The notes under the pieces were generated by a model. The model saw nothing but the letters and a program-made list of their open reading frames with translations. It did no database searches and was not told the origin of the DNA. Shown here piece after piece: positions 1-11,666 of a DNA stretch of 55,316 nucleotides. Position 1 is the stretch's first letter. Each line of letters begins with the position of its first letter. Source of the DNA: Isosphaeraceae bacterium (GTDB lineage Bacteria; Planctomycetota; Planctomycetia; Isosphaerales; Isosphaeraceae). The stretch is taken from the NCBI GenBank assembly GCA_031291845.1, contig JARLIH010000046.1, positions 1 through 55,316 on the forward strand, read 5' to 3'. A program made the position numbers and the translations under genes.

Positions 1-368
1 CCCCGGGGGGGGGGGGCCCCCCCCCAATGAAAAACGGGGGGGGGCCCCACCCGGGGCCTTCACCCTGGCAATCGTCCTTCTATCGCGCCGCACCGGGCAT
101 TTTGCGTCGTCCGGCAGCGCGGTTTTGCGACTTGAGCATTTTTTCGGCTTGTCAGGATATTCCGAACGCGATAGAACCACCGCCGATCGGGATCGATGCG
201 GAAGGAGCCGCCCCGTAAGCTGTTCCGTTTTTTACAATCGGCACGGCGGCCGGTCGAAACCGGGGGTGGAAGCCCTGGTTTTCGGCGTTTTTCCAACCCT
301 CGTCCCACCGTACGTGTTTCCCAAGGCAGGATGCTCGACACGTCGGCCGATTCGGGGATGATTCGACG
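1..368. other. Left edge, no gene recognised; homopolymer-rich start
   Basis: The first 55 or so bases consist largely of runs of G and C, unlike anything else in the window, and may be low-quality sequence at a contig end. The remaining 300 bases up to ispE hold only short overlapping reading frames with no recognisable product. I see no clear promoter or terminator. Confidence 0.5.
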
Positions 369-1250
369 ATGATCGTCCGACCGACGGCCGGAGGCGTGGA
401 GGTTCTCGCCCCGGCGAAACTGAACCTGTTCCTGGAAGTCCTGGGCAAACGGCCGGACGGCTATCACGAGCTGGAGTCGCTGATGGTCGCCGTGGACCTT
501 TACGACACACTGAGCTTCGCCGACGACGCGTCGGGGCGGGTCACGCTGCGGTGTGACGACCCGAGCCTGCCGACCGACGGGCGAAACCTGGTCGTGAAGG
601 CGGCCGAGCGCCTGCGTGCGGAGTCGGGTTGCCCGCGAGGCGCAGCGATCGAGCTGCGGAAGTCGATCCCCGCGCAGGCGGGGTTGGCGGGCGGCTCGTC
701 CGACGCGGCGGCGGCGCTCGTGGCCCTGGACCGGCTCTGGGAGCTCAATACACCACCCGGGCGGCTTTCGGAGCTGGCCGGCGAGATCGGCAGCGATGTC
801 CCATTTTTCTTGCACGGCCCCGCGGCGGTCTGTCGGGGCCGGGGCGAACGCGTTGAAGAGCTCGCCCCACCCCGGGCGCTGCACTTCGTGCTCGTTTGTC
901 CGGAGGTCGGCCTGAGCACGGCCGACGTGTATCGTCACGTGACACCGCCCGCCCGGCCCAGGCCGATCGGTCCGGTTGTCCAGGCGCTGGCCGGCGGAGG
1001 AACGGCCGCGCTGGGGAGCTGTCTGTTCAACCGGCTTCAGTCGCCCGCCGAGGAGTTGGCGCCCGTGCTCCGGCACGTGCGCGACGGCTTGGCGGAGCTG
1101 GTCGGCCCGTCGCTCGACGGGTCGCTGATGAGTGGAAGCGGCTCGGCCTACTTTGGCCTTGCCCGCGATCGGGGCGCGGCAGAGGACGCCGCGCGACGCC
1201 TTGAGACGCTCGGACTAGGAAGGGTCCGGGTCGTGACCAGCGGCCCCTGA
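369..1250 (+). CDS. ispE: 4-diphosphocytidyl-2-C-methyl-D-erythritol kinase
   Basis: IspE phosphorylates the 2-hydroxyl of CDP-methylerythritol with ATP, the fourth step of the MEP isoprenoid pathway, in the cytoplasm. The 293-residue product has the family's usual length. It shows the N-terminal [20 protein letters not shown] substrate motif and the GHMP-kinase ATP loop [14 protein letters not shown] around residue 105, and it ends with a glycine/serine-rich [10 protein letters not shown] motif. The ATG at 369 lies just before the conserved N-terminus, with only a weak Shine-Dalgarno. spoVG follows after 38 bases and is probably cotranscribed. The reading is secure. Confidence 0.96.
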   Translation: MIVRPTAGGVEVLAPAKLNLFLEVLGKRPDGYHELESLMVAVDLYDTLSFADDASGRVTLRCDDPSLPTDGRNLVVKAAERLRAESGCPRGAAIELRKSIPAQAGLAGGSSDAAAALVALDRLWELNTPPGRLSELAGEIGSDVPFFLHGPAAVCRGRGERVEELAPPRALHFVLVCPEVGLSTADVYRHVTPPARPRPIGPVVQALAGGGTAALGSCLFNRLQSPAEELAPVLRHVRDGLAELVGPSLDGSLMSGSGSAYFGLARDRGAAEDAARRLETLGLGRVRVVTSGP

Positions 1251-1288
1251 GCATTGAAGACTACGCCACGCGTAAAGGAGTACCGGCT

Positions 1289-1942
1289 GTGGAGATCACC
1301 GAAGTCCGCATCAAGCTCATGGAAGACAACTCGGGCAGCAACGAGCGGTTGCAGGCCTTTTGCAGCATCACCTTCGATGACATGTTCGTCATCCGCGACC
1401 TGAAGATCATCGAAGGGGCAAAGGGCTTCTTCGTCGCGATGCCCTCGCGCAAACTGACCGACCGCTGCCACCATTGCGGCACGAAAAACCACCTCCGCTC
1501 GCGGTTCTGCAACCAGTGCGGCAGCCGCCTGGACGAGAACCGCGCGATCCGCGACGCCGACGGCCGCGCCAAGCTGCACGCCGACATCGCGCACCCGATC
1601 AACTCGATGTGTCGTGAGAAGATCCAGTCGGCCGTGCTCGCCTCCTATGCCGACGAGCTCGAGCGCGCCAAGCTGCCGGGCTACGTGTCGCGGTACGACG
1701 ACCTGGACGGGGGCGAGTACGACGTCCCGGCCGAGACCGCGTCCGGCACGGTGGCGGTCGGCGGGGGGGACGGTCCGCCGCTCCGGCGGGGCCCGCTCCG
1801 CAGCCACACCCAGCACACCCGCGCTGGCGGCCACGGGCACGGCGTGCTCCGCGGCCCTCACGTCCCGCCCCGCAAGGACGGCTCGACCGAGGGCGTCGGC
1901 TCCGACCGCGAGTCCGCCGCCGGCTTCGGCAACGGGTTGTAA
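1289..1942 (+). CDS. spoVG: SpoVG-family protein with an inserted zinc ribbon
   Basis: SpoVG proteins are small nucleic-acid-binding regulators (septation/sporulation in Firmicutes). Residues 1-57 match the family ([10 protein letters not shown], then FFVAMPSRK) and residues 97-125 match its second half ([10 protein letters not shown], then IQSAVL). Between them lies an insertion with Cys60-x2-Cys63 and Cys74-x2-Cys77, a zinc-ribbon pattern absent from the usual 85-100 residue SpoVG. The tail from about residue 127 is low-complexity, rich in Gly, Arg and His. The start is GTG at 1289, set by a strong AAAGGAG eight bases upstream. It follows ispE by 38 bases. ispE and spoVG are also near neighbours in Bacillus (ispE-purR-yabJ-spoVG), which supports an old association. 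The role in planctomycetes is not known to me. Confidence 0.9.
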   Translation: MEITEVRIKLMEDNSGSNERLQAFCSITFDDMFVIRDLKIIEGAKGFFVAMPSRKLTDRCHHCGTKNHLRSRFCNQCGSRLDENRAIRDADGRAKLHADIAHPINSMCREKIQSAVLASYADELERAKLPGYVSRYDDLDGGEYDVPAETASGTVAVGGGDGPPLRRGPLRSHTQHTRAGGHGHGVLRGPHVPPRKDGSTEGVGSDRESAAGFGNGL

Positions 1943-1962
1943 GCACGACGGCATATTCCGAT

Positions 1963-1996
1963 GGCCCGGACCGTTTTCCTCCACGCGGTCCGGGCC
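1963..1996 (+). terminator. GC-rich hairpin after spoVG
   Basis: A perfect 11-bp stem (GGCCCGGACCG at 1963-1973 with CGGTCCGGGCC at 1986-1996) and a 12-base loop begin 20 bases after the spoVG stop. There is no following T-tract, so it may be a terminator of the U-less kind or an mRNA 3'-end stabiliser for the ispE-spoVG transcript. Confidence 0.5.
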
Positions 1997-2016
1997 GGAG
2001 GTTCTCGGCTCATCCT

Positions 2017-2060
2017 ACACCGGGCGTTTCCCGCGCGATCGCGCGGGGGACGCCCGGTGT
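2017..2060. repeat. 44-base near-perfect palindrome
   Basis: ACACCGGGCGT (2017-2027) pairs with ACGCCCGGTGT (2050-2060), and between them lies an 18-base perfect palindrome (2030-2047) centred on GCGCGATCGCGC. It sits between spoVG and the next gene, close to the preceding hairpin. It may be part of a bipartite terminator or a repeated extragenic palindrome. Confidence 0.6.
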
Positions 2061-2242
2061 GGTTTGAGCCTGGAGCGGTTTGGTATGAGTTGCGCACAGT
2101 CTTCGGCATGGGTGGTCGGCAGGACGCAACGTTGAGCCCGGCGCCCTCCCAGGACTCAAAGCACGGACCGTCTCGCCCTGTCGCAGGTCGTTGTTTGTGT
2201 TAGCCTGGTGTTGAGATCGCGCCACGGAGGGCTTTCCGTGCC

Positions 2243-3199
2243 ATGGGATGCTGTGCGATGGGTGCCCCGCCACGAGCGACTCGCGCCTCGACCACAACGC
2301 ACGAGACGCTCCCGTTGCGTACACGGGTTCGGCGCGGACTCATCCGGCTCCTGCGGCTTGGCCTCGTCCTCTACGTATTGGTGGCCGCTGTGCTGTTCTC
2401 GCTTCAGACGAGGATCATCTTTCCGGGCTCCGCGACCCAGGGCGACCCGTCGGCCGTCGTTCGGCCGCGCCCCGGCGAGGAACTCGTTCGACTGAAGACC
2501 GCGCAGGGCGACTCCATCGTCGCGCTGTTCGGCCCGGCGCTCCGCGCTGACGGCGTGATCGACCCCCAGGCCGCGCACCAGCCGACCGTGCTCTATTTCT
2601 ACGGCAACGGGATGTGCCTGCGCGATACGGACGACGAGTTCCAGCGGTTGCGTCGCCTGGGCTTCAACGTGCTCATCCCCGAGTACGCCGGTTACGGCAT
2701 GAGCGGCGGCAGCGCGGGCGAGTCGGGCTGTATCGCGACGGCGGACGCGGCCTACGACCACCTCCTCACGCGCAAGGATGTCGATCCCGCCCGGATCGTC
2801 GCCGCGGGCTGGTCGCTCGGCGGGGCCGTCGCGATCGACCTCGCCGCGCGTCGGCCGGTGGCCGGCCTGGTGTCGTTCTGCACGTTCACCAGCTTGCCCG
2901 ACATGGCGCGGCGGGACTTCCCGTTCCTGCCCGCCCGCCTCTTGCTGCGGCACCGGTTTGACAACGCCTCGAAGATCGCGCGCGTGACGTGCCCCATCCT
3001 GCTGGGCCACGGCCGGCGCGATGAGCTCATCCCGTTCGCGATGTCCGACCGCCTCGCCGCCCTGGCCAGGTCGCCGGTCACCCGCCTGACGATCGACGAC
3101 GCGGGGCACAACGACTTCTACGACGCCGGCGGCCAGCGCGTCTTCGAGGCGGTCCGCCGGTTCGTCGAGGGTCTCCCGGCTTCGAAGGGATCGCCATGA
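2243..3199 (+). CDS. Membrane-anchored alpha/beta hydrolase
   Basis: This is a 318-residue serine hydrolase of the alpha/beta fold, resembling the Bem46/YfhR group. A basic N-terminus is followed by one membrane segment (about residues 37-54, LRLGLVLYVLVAAVLFSL), then the TRIIFPG motif typical of this group. The catalytic triad is visible: nucleophile Ser191 in GWSLGG, Asp260 in GRRDELIP and His289 in AGHNDF. The oxyanion strand is LYFYGNG. The ATG at 2243 has GGAGGG 11 bases upstream; an in-frame ATG at 2261 is an alternative. The substrate cannot be deduced. The 300 bases before it hold only two hairpins. Confidence 0.88.
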   Translation: MGCCAMGAPPRATRASTTTHETLPLRTRVRRGLIRLLRLGLVLYVLVAAVLFSLQTRIIFPGSATQGDPSAVVRPRPGEELVRLKTAQGDSIVALFGPALRADGVIDPQAAHQPTVLYFYGNGMCLRDTDDEFQRLRRLGFNVLIPEYAGYGMSGGSAGESGCIATADAAYDHLLTRKDVDPARIVAAGWSLGGAVAIDLAARRPVAGLVSFCTFTSLPDMARRDFPFLPARLLLRHRFDNASKIARVTCPILLGHGRRDELIPFAMSDRLAALARSPVTRLTIDDAGHNDFYDAGGQRVFEAVRRFVEGLPASKGSP

Positions 3200-3390
3200 T
3201 CGCGGCCGCCCGGACTGGGTGGGTGTGTCGTAATTGGGGAGTGACTTGGGCGGTTTCCTCGACTTTGCGACGCTTCCGTATTGGTGTATCCGGCGCCGGG
3301 TGGGCACGTTATCTTGGGTGCTGCACGTCATGAACGCGTTGGGGGGCCGTTCTCGTCACGCCACCCCGATCGTCACCGTAGGAGGCGCCC

Positions 3391-3888
3391 ATGCTTCAAC
3401 AATGGCGAGGTGCGGCAATCCTGTCGGCGCTCATGGCCGGCCTCTGCATCACGGCAAGGCCAGCGCTCGGTCTCGACGAGGATGAGATCCCGCTCGCGAC
3501 AGTCCCCAGCGCCGTCCGGTTGGCGGCAGCGAAGGCCGTGCCCGACGCGAAGTGGGCCAAGGCCTTCAAATCGACCGAGGATGATGAGACGATCTATGAG
3601 CTTACCGGCTCCGACTCGAAAGGGCGCGAGATCGAGGTCGAGCTCACGCCCGCGGGGAAGGTCCTGGAAATCGAGACGGGTCTCCCCATCGCCGACGTCC
3701 CCCAACTGGTGCGCGACGTCCTGGGCGCCAGGGCCAAGGGTATCAAGATCGACCGCGCCCGCGCGGTGACGCAGGACGGCAAGGTAGTCGCCTACTCGTT
3801 CGACGGCCGGAACGCGAAGGACCAGTCCGTCGAGGTGCGGGTGTCGACCGACGGGAAGGCGGTTGAGATCGAGGTCGATGACGATTGA
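3391..3888 (+). CDS. Secreted PepSY-like protein
   Basis: This is a 165-residue protein with a signal peptide (residues 1-27, hydrophobic AILSALMAGLCITARPALG) followed by two repeats of about 60 residues. Each repeat has an amphipathic helix (LAAAKAVPDAKW; VRDVLGARAKGIKI) and then beta strands (YELTGSDSKGREIEVELTPAGK; YSFDGRNAKDQSVEVRVSTDGK). That is the layout of PepSY/PepSY-like periplasmic domains. TAGGAGG lies six bases before the ATG. It probably stands alone: the neighbours are 190 and 120 bases away. No function beyond a periplasmic binding or inhibitory role typical of the fold can be inferred. Confidence 0.75.
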   Translation: MLQQWRGAAILSALMAGLCITARPALGLDEDEIPLATVPSAVRLAAAKAVPDAKWAKAFKSTEDDETIYELTGSDSKGREIEVELTPAGKVLEIETGLPIADVPQLVRDVLGARAKGIKIDRARAVTQDGKVVAYSFDGRNAKDQSVEVRVSTDGKAVEIEVDDD

Positions 3889-4010
3889 TGAGAGGCGCCG
3901 CGGTCTGGGAGCGGGAGGCTTTCTCGGTTCTCAGTCGACTCTGCAACGGTCCTGTCGTTTCGTGACTCCCCGTTGCTCCCTGCGCGCTGATTTGATACTG
4001 TCCGTCGTGA

Positions 4011-4898
4011 ATGGAACCGAACCGGCTCGGCCGTATCGAGCCGGCGATTGCGGCAACGGGCAGGGAGGCCTGGTCGATGGACGCTCCCGGACGTGCGGAC
4101 TGGTTCGTCGGCGATTTGGGGGATCCCTGGGTCGCTGCGATTGGGTCGTCGCTGCCCGAGAGCGTTGAGCGCGTGCATTGCGCGGGGCCGTTGCGCGAGG
4201 AGCTGCTGGCCGGCCACCGGGTTCCGGGACGGTTGGCGGTGCATCGCGGTTTGCTGACGCCGCGCGACGCCGAGTGCCTGGCCCGGTACCGGGCCGGGGG
4301 CTCGCCGGCGCCCCGGGTGGTCCTCTGTGTCGGGCCCCATATCCGGCACGCGGAGCTGGAGCGCTGGGCGGTGCAAGGGCTGTTCGACGACGTCGTGCCG
4401 GAAGCCACCGCGCGCGACACGTTGGCGCGGCGGCTTGCGGCCGACGAGGGGGGCGTGCCTCGTCCGCTCGGCACGCGGCCGCGCGTGTGCGTCGTGAGCA
4501 CGAACTTCGAGATGCGCGAGACGCTGGCCGAGGCGTGCGAGACGGCGGGTTTTCCGGCCCTTCCCGCGCGCGACTGGTCCGAGGCGCCGCCGCAGGGCCC
4601 GGCGCTTTGGGATGTGCCCGTCCTGGAGCCCGGTTGGCCCATGGAGCTGGCCCGGCGTTCGCGCGTGGGGCCGGTCGTGGCCTTGATCGGATTTCCGGAC
4701 CGGGCGCTGGTCGCTGAAGCACGGGAGCGGGGCGCGTCGGCGTGCTTGGAGCTTCCCTGCGATCTGGCCGACCTGGTGGGCGTGCTCGACCGCCTCGCGT
4801 CGCCGCGCGCCGAAGCGCCGCACGCGTTCCCGCCCGTGCCGGCCTCGGTTGGCCGCCGGCGCCCCTCACGGGTGGCCGCCGGGGAAGGCGACGCCTAG
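4011..4898 (+). CDS. Hypothetical protein, tandem degenerate receiver-like domains
   Basis: The product is 295 residues with no signal peptide. Residues 100-148 (PRVVLCVGPHIRHAEL ... GLFDDVVPEATARDTLARRL) and 156-272 (RVCVVSTNFEMRETLAEACE ... GASACLELPCDLADLVGVLD) each resemble response-regulator receiver folds. The acidic pocket, the Thr and the conserved Lys are not evident, so it is at best a pseudo-receiver, unlikely to be phosphorylated in the normal way. The start could be ATG 4011 or a later ATG at 4077. It precedes mfd on the same strand, separated by a palindromic element. Coding is supported by strong GC3 and codon use; the function is unknown. Confidence 0.6.
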   Translation: MEPNRLGRIEPAIAATGREAWSMDAPGRADWFVGDLGDPWVAAIGSSLPESVERVHCAGPLREELLAGHRVPGRLAVHRGLLTPRDAECLARYRAGGSPAPRVVLCVGPHIRHAELERWAVQGLFDDVVPEATARDTLARRLAADEGGVPRPLGTRPRVCVVSTNFEMRETLAEACETAGFPALPARDWSEAPPQGPALWDVPVLEPGWPMELARRSRVGPVVALIGFPDRALVAEARERGASACLELPCDLADLVGVLDRLASPRAEAPHAFPPVPASVGRRRPSRVAAGEGDA

Positions 4899-4942
4899 AA
4901 TTCCGAGTCCTTCCGGGGATGCCCACTGGTAGGTCTCCTAGT

Positions 4943-5040
4943 CCTTTTGGAGTGCGGCGGCTTACCGCTGCTTTCCGCACGAGGCGCGGTGCGAAAGCGG
5001 GAGCAAGCTCCACGCACTCCAAGGGGTCGGTTGACCGACC
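4943..5040. repeat. Cloverleaf-like palindromic element
   Basis: An outer stem joins CCTTTTGGAGTGCG (4943-4956) to CGCACTCCAAGGGG (5013-5026) with 12 of 14 bases complementary and the other two able to form G-T pairs. Inside lie three further hairpins: GCGG-CTTA-CCGC (4957-4968), GCTTTCCGCAC with GTGCGAAAGC (4970-4998), and GGAGC-AA-GCTCC (5000-5011). A final hairpin, GGTCGG-TTGA-CCGACC (5025-5040), abuts the first possible mfd start. It looks like a dispersed REP/MITE-type element or a structured mfd leader. Confidence 0.75.
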
Positions 5041-5106
5041 ATGTGGGCGTTCCTGCATCCTCGCGTTCGGCGCCCATGGGTAGGGCCCACTCCTACGGAT
5101 TTTGCG

Positions 5107-8385
<3,279 letters not shown>

Positions 8386-8486
8386 AACATGCCGAACCGA
8401 GGCGCTCGCTTGCACTGAAATGGTGCAAGCCTGCGCAGCAATGTTCCTGTGTTAGGACGACGCCTGGCCCCGCATCCGGTGAGATT

Positions 8487-8732
8487 ATGGACATTGCCCA
8501 CTGCGTCTCGAAGATCAACCAGATCGTGTCGGAGGACCGCCAAGACCGGCGCTCGCTCCTTCAGCTTGGGTACAACCTGGGACGCCTCAGCGAGTTAACG
8601 GGCCTGGGAAGGGAGCCGTTCTGGGATCGTTGGAAAGACGCCGTGGAGGTCTGGGATCATCCGCGCCTTTTGGGGCTGGCGCACGAGTTGCATGAAGTAG
8701 TGAGGCCGGGCGGGAGCTTGGAAAACGGTTAG
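8487..8732 (+). CDS. Small hypothetical protein
   Basis: An 81-residue ORF begins with ATG 8487 (MDIAHCVSKINQIVSEDRQD) and continues with amphipathic sequence (LLQLGYNLGRLSELTGLGRE, VWDHPRLLGLAHELHEVV). It has no signal peptide or membrane segment and looks like a soluble helical protein. It starts 100 bases after mfd on the same strand. I do not recognise a family; support comes from plausible composition and the lack of a competing reading frame. Confidence 0.5.
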   Translation: MDIAHCVSKINQIVSEDRQDRRSLLQLGYNLGRLSELTGLGREPFWDRWKDAVEVWDHPRLLGLAHELHEVVRPGGSLENG

Positions 8733-9049
8733 ACCAGCCGAGAACCGACGAGTCCGGCCGTCACCAAGGACGAGTGCGACCGCACATCCGTCGCATGGTC
8801 TTTTTAAGCTTTTTGACCCGCCGTTTCGTGTGTCTCACGCACCTTGCAAGGAAGGCTCGACAGCTTCGCGATGGAGAGCGCGATCAACGAGTACCTCGCA
8901 AGAAGCGGTAAGATTCGCGGACTTTTCACTTGTATTCCGTTCTTTGGACGTGGACGATGGTCACGTTCCAAGAGCATGTCTCGATCGCAAGGCGGATTTT
9001 GCCTCGTTTCTGCAACTTGCTTAATTCCGCCTTTTTGGAGTGACTACGG
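8733..9049. other. Gap without a recognised gene
   Basis: About 320 bases with only short overlapping frames. One begins at ATG 8871 (MESAINEYLARSGKIRG) but turns into unlikely sequence. The last bases carry the ribosome binding site of the BON gene (TTTTGGAG). Confidence 0.4.
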
Positions 9050-9292
9050 ATGTTGCCCAACGCCACCGTGCTCGCGCCGACATTGGCCGAGCGGATCGAA
9101 TCGCGGGTGCTCCAGGCGACGCACGGCCGGATTCGCAATCTGGAGGTGACAGAAATCCAAGGGCGGGTTGAGCTGCGAGGTTGCGTGCCGTCCCACTATG
9201 CCAAGCAGCTTGCGCTTCATGGTGCCTTGGAGCTGATCTCGGGGGACTGCTTCTCGGCGCAAATCACCGTGGACCGCATCGAACGGATTTGA
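9050..9292 (+). CDS. BON-domain small protein
   Basis: The product is 80 residues. After a short N-terminus (LAERIESRVLQATHGRIRNL) it follows the BON pattern of a helix followed by strands: LEVTEIQGRVELRGCVPSHYAKQLALHGAL and a closing strand FSAQITVDRIE, with the typical VELRG strand. BON domains bind membranes or other proteins and are often found in stress and secretin-related proteins. There is no signal peptide, so a cytoplasmic protein is likely. GGAG about nine bases before ATG 9050 supports the start. Confidence 0.72.
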   Translation: MLPNATVLAPTLAERIESRVLQATHGRIRNLEVTEIQGRVELRGCVPSHYAKQLALHGALELISGDCFSAQITVDRIERI

Positions 9293-9365
9293 CCGGCAGG
9301 GTCGGCGTATCCCAGATCCCGTTCTCACCGCCGCCGCACTCCAATGTGTCGTTTGTCGGGTACGT

Positions 9366-9408
9366 GAAATGCACCATCGCCGTGCCACGGAGGGAGACGG
9401 TGCATTTC
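9366..9408. terminator. Hairpin between convergent genes
   Basis: GAAATGCACC (9366-9375) pairs perfectly with GGTGCATTTC (9399-9408). It lies between the end of the plus-strand BON gene and the end of the minus-strand esterase, so it could terminate both transcripts. No strong T-tract is present. Confidence 0.5.
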
Positions 9409-9483
9409 GTGTTGCGCCGCGCTCCGTTGCGACCTCGGAACGAACGATGGCGATCGGGATGGGGCGTCCCCGACGCCGTGGGC

Positions 9484-11526
9484 CTAGCGCAACGGCTCGT
9501 GGTCGGTTCCCCACGCGGCGTACCAGGCTTTGAGGCCTGACAGCTCCTTGCGAGCCCGGTCGTTCGGGGCGACGAACGAGACCGGACGCGGGGCGGCGAG
9601 GGCGGCGAGCTGGACGATGTCGAAGTCGCGCAGCAGGCCGAAACAGAAGAGCTCGGGTGACTTGCTGTACTCGGCCTTCGTCTCGACCAGTTCCTTGAGG
9701 CTGCCGCGCGCGTCGCGGAGCTCCAGCGCGGCGATCGCGTTCTCCTCCAGGCCGGTGGCGACCAGGGCCATCGTGGACGTCCGCGGCCCGACGGCCACGA
9801 TCGCGACGGGACCGAGCTTCCTGGACCCGCTCGCCCAGCGCGCGACGGCCGAGAGCTGGCTCGCCTGGACCCCGAGCGGGCGCTCACCGACGGTCGCCAG
9901 CATGAGCGCGAACAGGTAGCCGCGCTCGGCGATCTGCGACTCGCCGACGTAGAACGGGTCGACCGCCAGGACGCGCTGGCCGCGGGCGAGGAGGTCCTTC
10001 GCGACCGTCGTCGTCTCCTTGCGCCCCGCGTCGCTGAGCAGCAGCGTCGTCGACTTGGGCTCGCCGCGAACGAGCTCGACGACGGGGACCGACCACGCGC
10101 CGCCGGCCTTCAGGCGCCAGAGGGTGGCCTTGACGCCGTCCTTCTCGTCCTGGCTCAGGGGCTGGGCCTCGACGTCGAAATCCTTGGCGTGGACGACGGC
10201 CCTCAGGCGGCCGCGGCGGTCTTCTCGCCAGGAGCGGGCGGCGTTGCGTTCGGCCGGCAGGGCCGCGTCTCGGGGCAAACTGCGGCTGAGGCCGAGCGCG
10301 AGGGTGTGGAGGCTCAGGTTCCCGGCCGGGAGGTCGACGCTCAGCGCGGCGAACGTCTTGACTTCCTTGTCGGAGGGGATTTCCTTCGGGTCGTAGGTCT
10401 TGTCGCCCGTGAAGAAGTGGTCCCCCAGCATGCGGTAGAGCGCCTGGCGATTGTCGACCAGGTAGTTATGCGTGCCCGGGTCGTGGTTGACGTGCGAGCG
10501 CAGGTTCTCCTCCTTGCCGAGCAGCTTGAAGATCGGCCGGGCGGCGTCGAGCAGCGGGGGCAGGGCGTGGTCGGCGGCGAAGCAGCAGTCGTCCTTGGCG
10601 TTGAACGTGAGCAGGGTGGGCCGGGGGGCCATCATGGCCGTCATGATCGCGTAGTCGGTCACCGTGGCGAGGTCGCACGGCGTCTGCTCCGAATCGCCCA
10701 GGTCGCTGAAGTGCTTGATCCGCGTCGTGAAGCTCGAATAGCCCGCGACGGGGTCGGTCAGGGTCACGCGCGTGTCGAAGGCGCTGATGAAGATGGTCTG
10801 CCAACCGCCGCCGGACAGCCCCGTGACCGCGACGCGGGCCGGATCGGCGTGGTCGAGCGCGAGCAGCAGGTCGAGCCCGCGGGCCATCGCGAGGTAGTGG
10901 GTCGCGATGCCGCCGGCACCGCAGAGGTCGATGTGGTTGATCAGGTCGTGGCGCGACTCGCCCAACTGACCCATGCCGAGCCAATCGGCATTGAGGGCGA
11001 TCATGCCCCGCTTGGCCTGGTTGATGCACCGGATCTGCTTGTAGTCGGCGGCCTTCCCCTTGCCGTCGTGCCCGTCGACGTTCAGCACGACGGGCACCTT
11101 GCCCGCGAGCTTCTCGGGCTCGTAGAGCAGGGCGGGAATCCAGAGCCCCGGGAGCGCTTCGTAGCGCAGCTTCTTGATGCGGTAACCCGGTCCGCCGTCG
11201 ATCGTCTGGAGCCACTCGACCCGCGTCTTGGCGTCGCGCCAGCCGGCGGCCTCGCCCCGGAAGATCACGCGCTCGAACGCGGCGGCCCGCGTCCGGGCGG
11301 CGTACTCCGTCCACTCGGCCGCGGTCTTCACCGGTGGCATCGCGGGGATCCGCGCGGCGGCGTGGTCGGACGTTTCGGCCAGCGTCTGGCGCGGCCCGAT
11401 GATCTCCCGGGCCAGCACGGCCGTCACAAAATCGTCCGGCGTTTTCTTGTCGTCGGCCCACGCGCCGACGGCACAGGCGACGAGCAGCAATCCGACCTGG
11501 AATACGACCGCATGGCGACGTGACAT
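9484..11526 (-). CDS. Secreted esterase-like protein with two alpha/beta hydrolase domains
   Basis: The product is 680 residues from ATG 11526 (MSRRHAVVFQVGLLLVACAV, a signal peptide ending near AWA); an ATG at 11559 would add 11 residues. The first domain (to about residue 380) resembles acetyl-xylan-esterase/dienelactone-hydrolase-like planctomycete proteins. Its nucleophile Ser lies in TGLSGGGW, the acid probably in FNAKDDCC, and the His in HDPGTHNY. The C-terminal part has a second hydrolase-like topology (LLLSDAGRKE, VLAVDPFYVGES, AAPRPVSFV), but the elbow reads VAVGPRTS with no GxSxG. The second domain is therefore probably catalytically dead or structural. The protein likely acts on carbohydrate esters outside the cytoplasm. 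Confidence 0.8.
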   Translation of the reverse strand: MSRRHAVVFQVGLLLVACAVGAWADDKKTPDDFVTAVLAREIIGPRQTLAETSDHAAARIPAMPPVKTAAEWTEYAARTRAAAFERVIFRGEAAGWRDAKTRVEWLQTIDGGPGYRIKKLRYEALPGLWIPALLYEPEKLAGKVPVVLNVDGHDGKGKAADYKQIRCINQAKRGMIALNADWLGMGQLGESRHDLINHIDLCGAGGIATHYLAMARGLDLLLALDHADPARVAVTGLSGGGWQTIFISAFDTRVTLTDPVAGYSSFTTRIKHFSDLGDSEQTPCDLATVTDYAIMTAMMAPRPTLLTFNAKDDCCFAADHALPPLLDAARPIFKLLGKEENLRSHVNHDPGTHNYLVDNRQALYRMLGDHFFTGDKTYDPKEIPSDKEVKTFAALSVDLPAGNLSLHTLALGLSRSLPRDAALPAERNAARSWREDRRGRLRAVVHAKDFDVEAQPLSQDEKDGVKATLWRLKAGGAWSVPVVELVRGEPKSTTLLLSDAGRKETTTVAKDLLARGQRVLAVDPFYVGESQIAERGYLFALMLATVGERPLGVQASQLSAVARWASGSRKLGPVAIVAVGPRTSTMALVATGLEENAIAALELRDARGSLKELVETKAEYSKSPELFCFGLLRDFDIVQLAALAAPRPVSFVAPNDRARKELSGLKAWYAAWGTDHEPLR

Positions 11527-11666
11527 AGAGCGAGGTTCCCGGGGCGCGCTTCCCATCAACAGGCTGGCCTTGGATTAGACCGCCCCCCCATTCCCGGGAC
11601 AAGGGGGTGTTTCCCTTTTGTTTGACATTCGCCGGAGGCCGGCCGATCGGCGAGACCTACCTTGAC

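Noticed and set aside
9032..9352. Inverted copies of the palindromic element flanking the BON gene (TTTTGGAGTG and GCACTCCAA)
   Set aside because: The left match is simply the ribosome binding site region, and the similarity is under 12 bases.
10189..11523. 444-residue plus-strand frame opposite the esterase
   Set aside because: Its composition (Arg/Val/Gly-rich, no domain) is a shadow of the minus-strand gene, which has a signal peptide and catalytic motifs.
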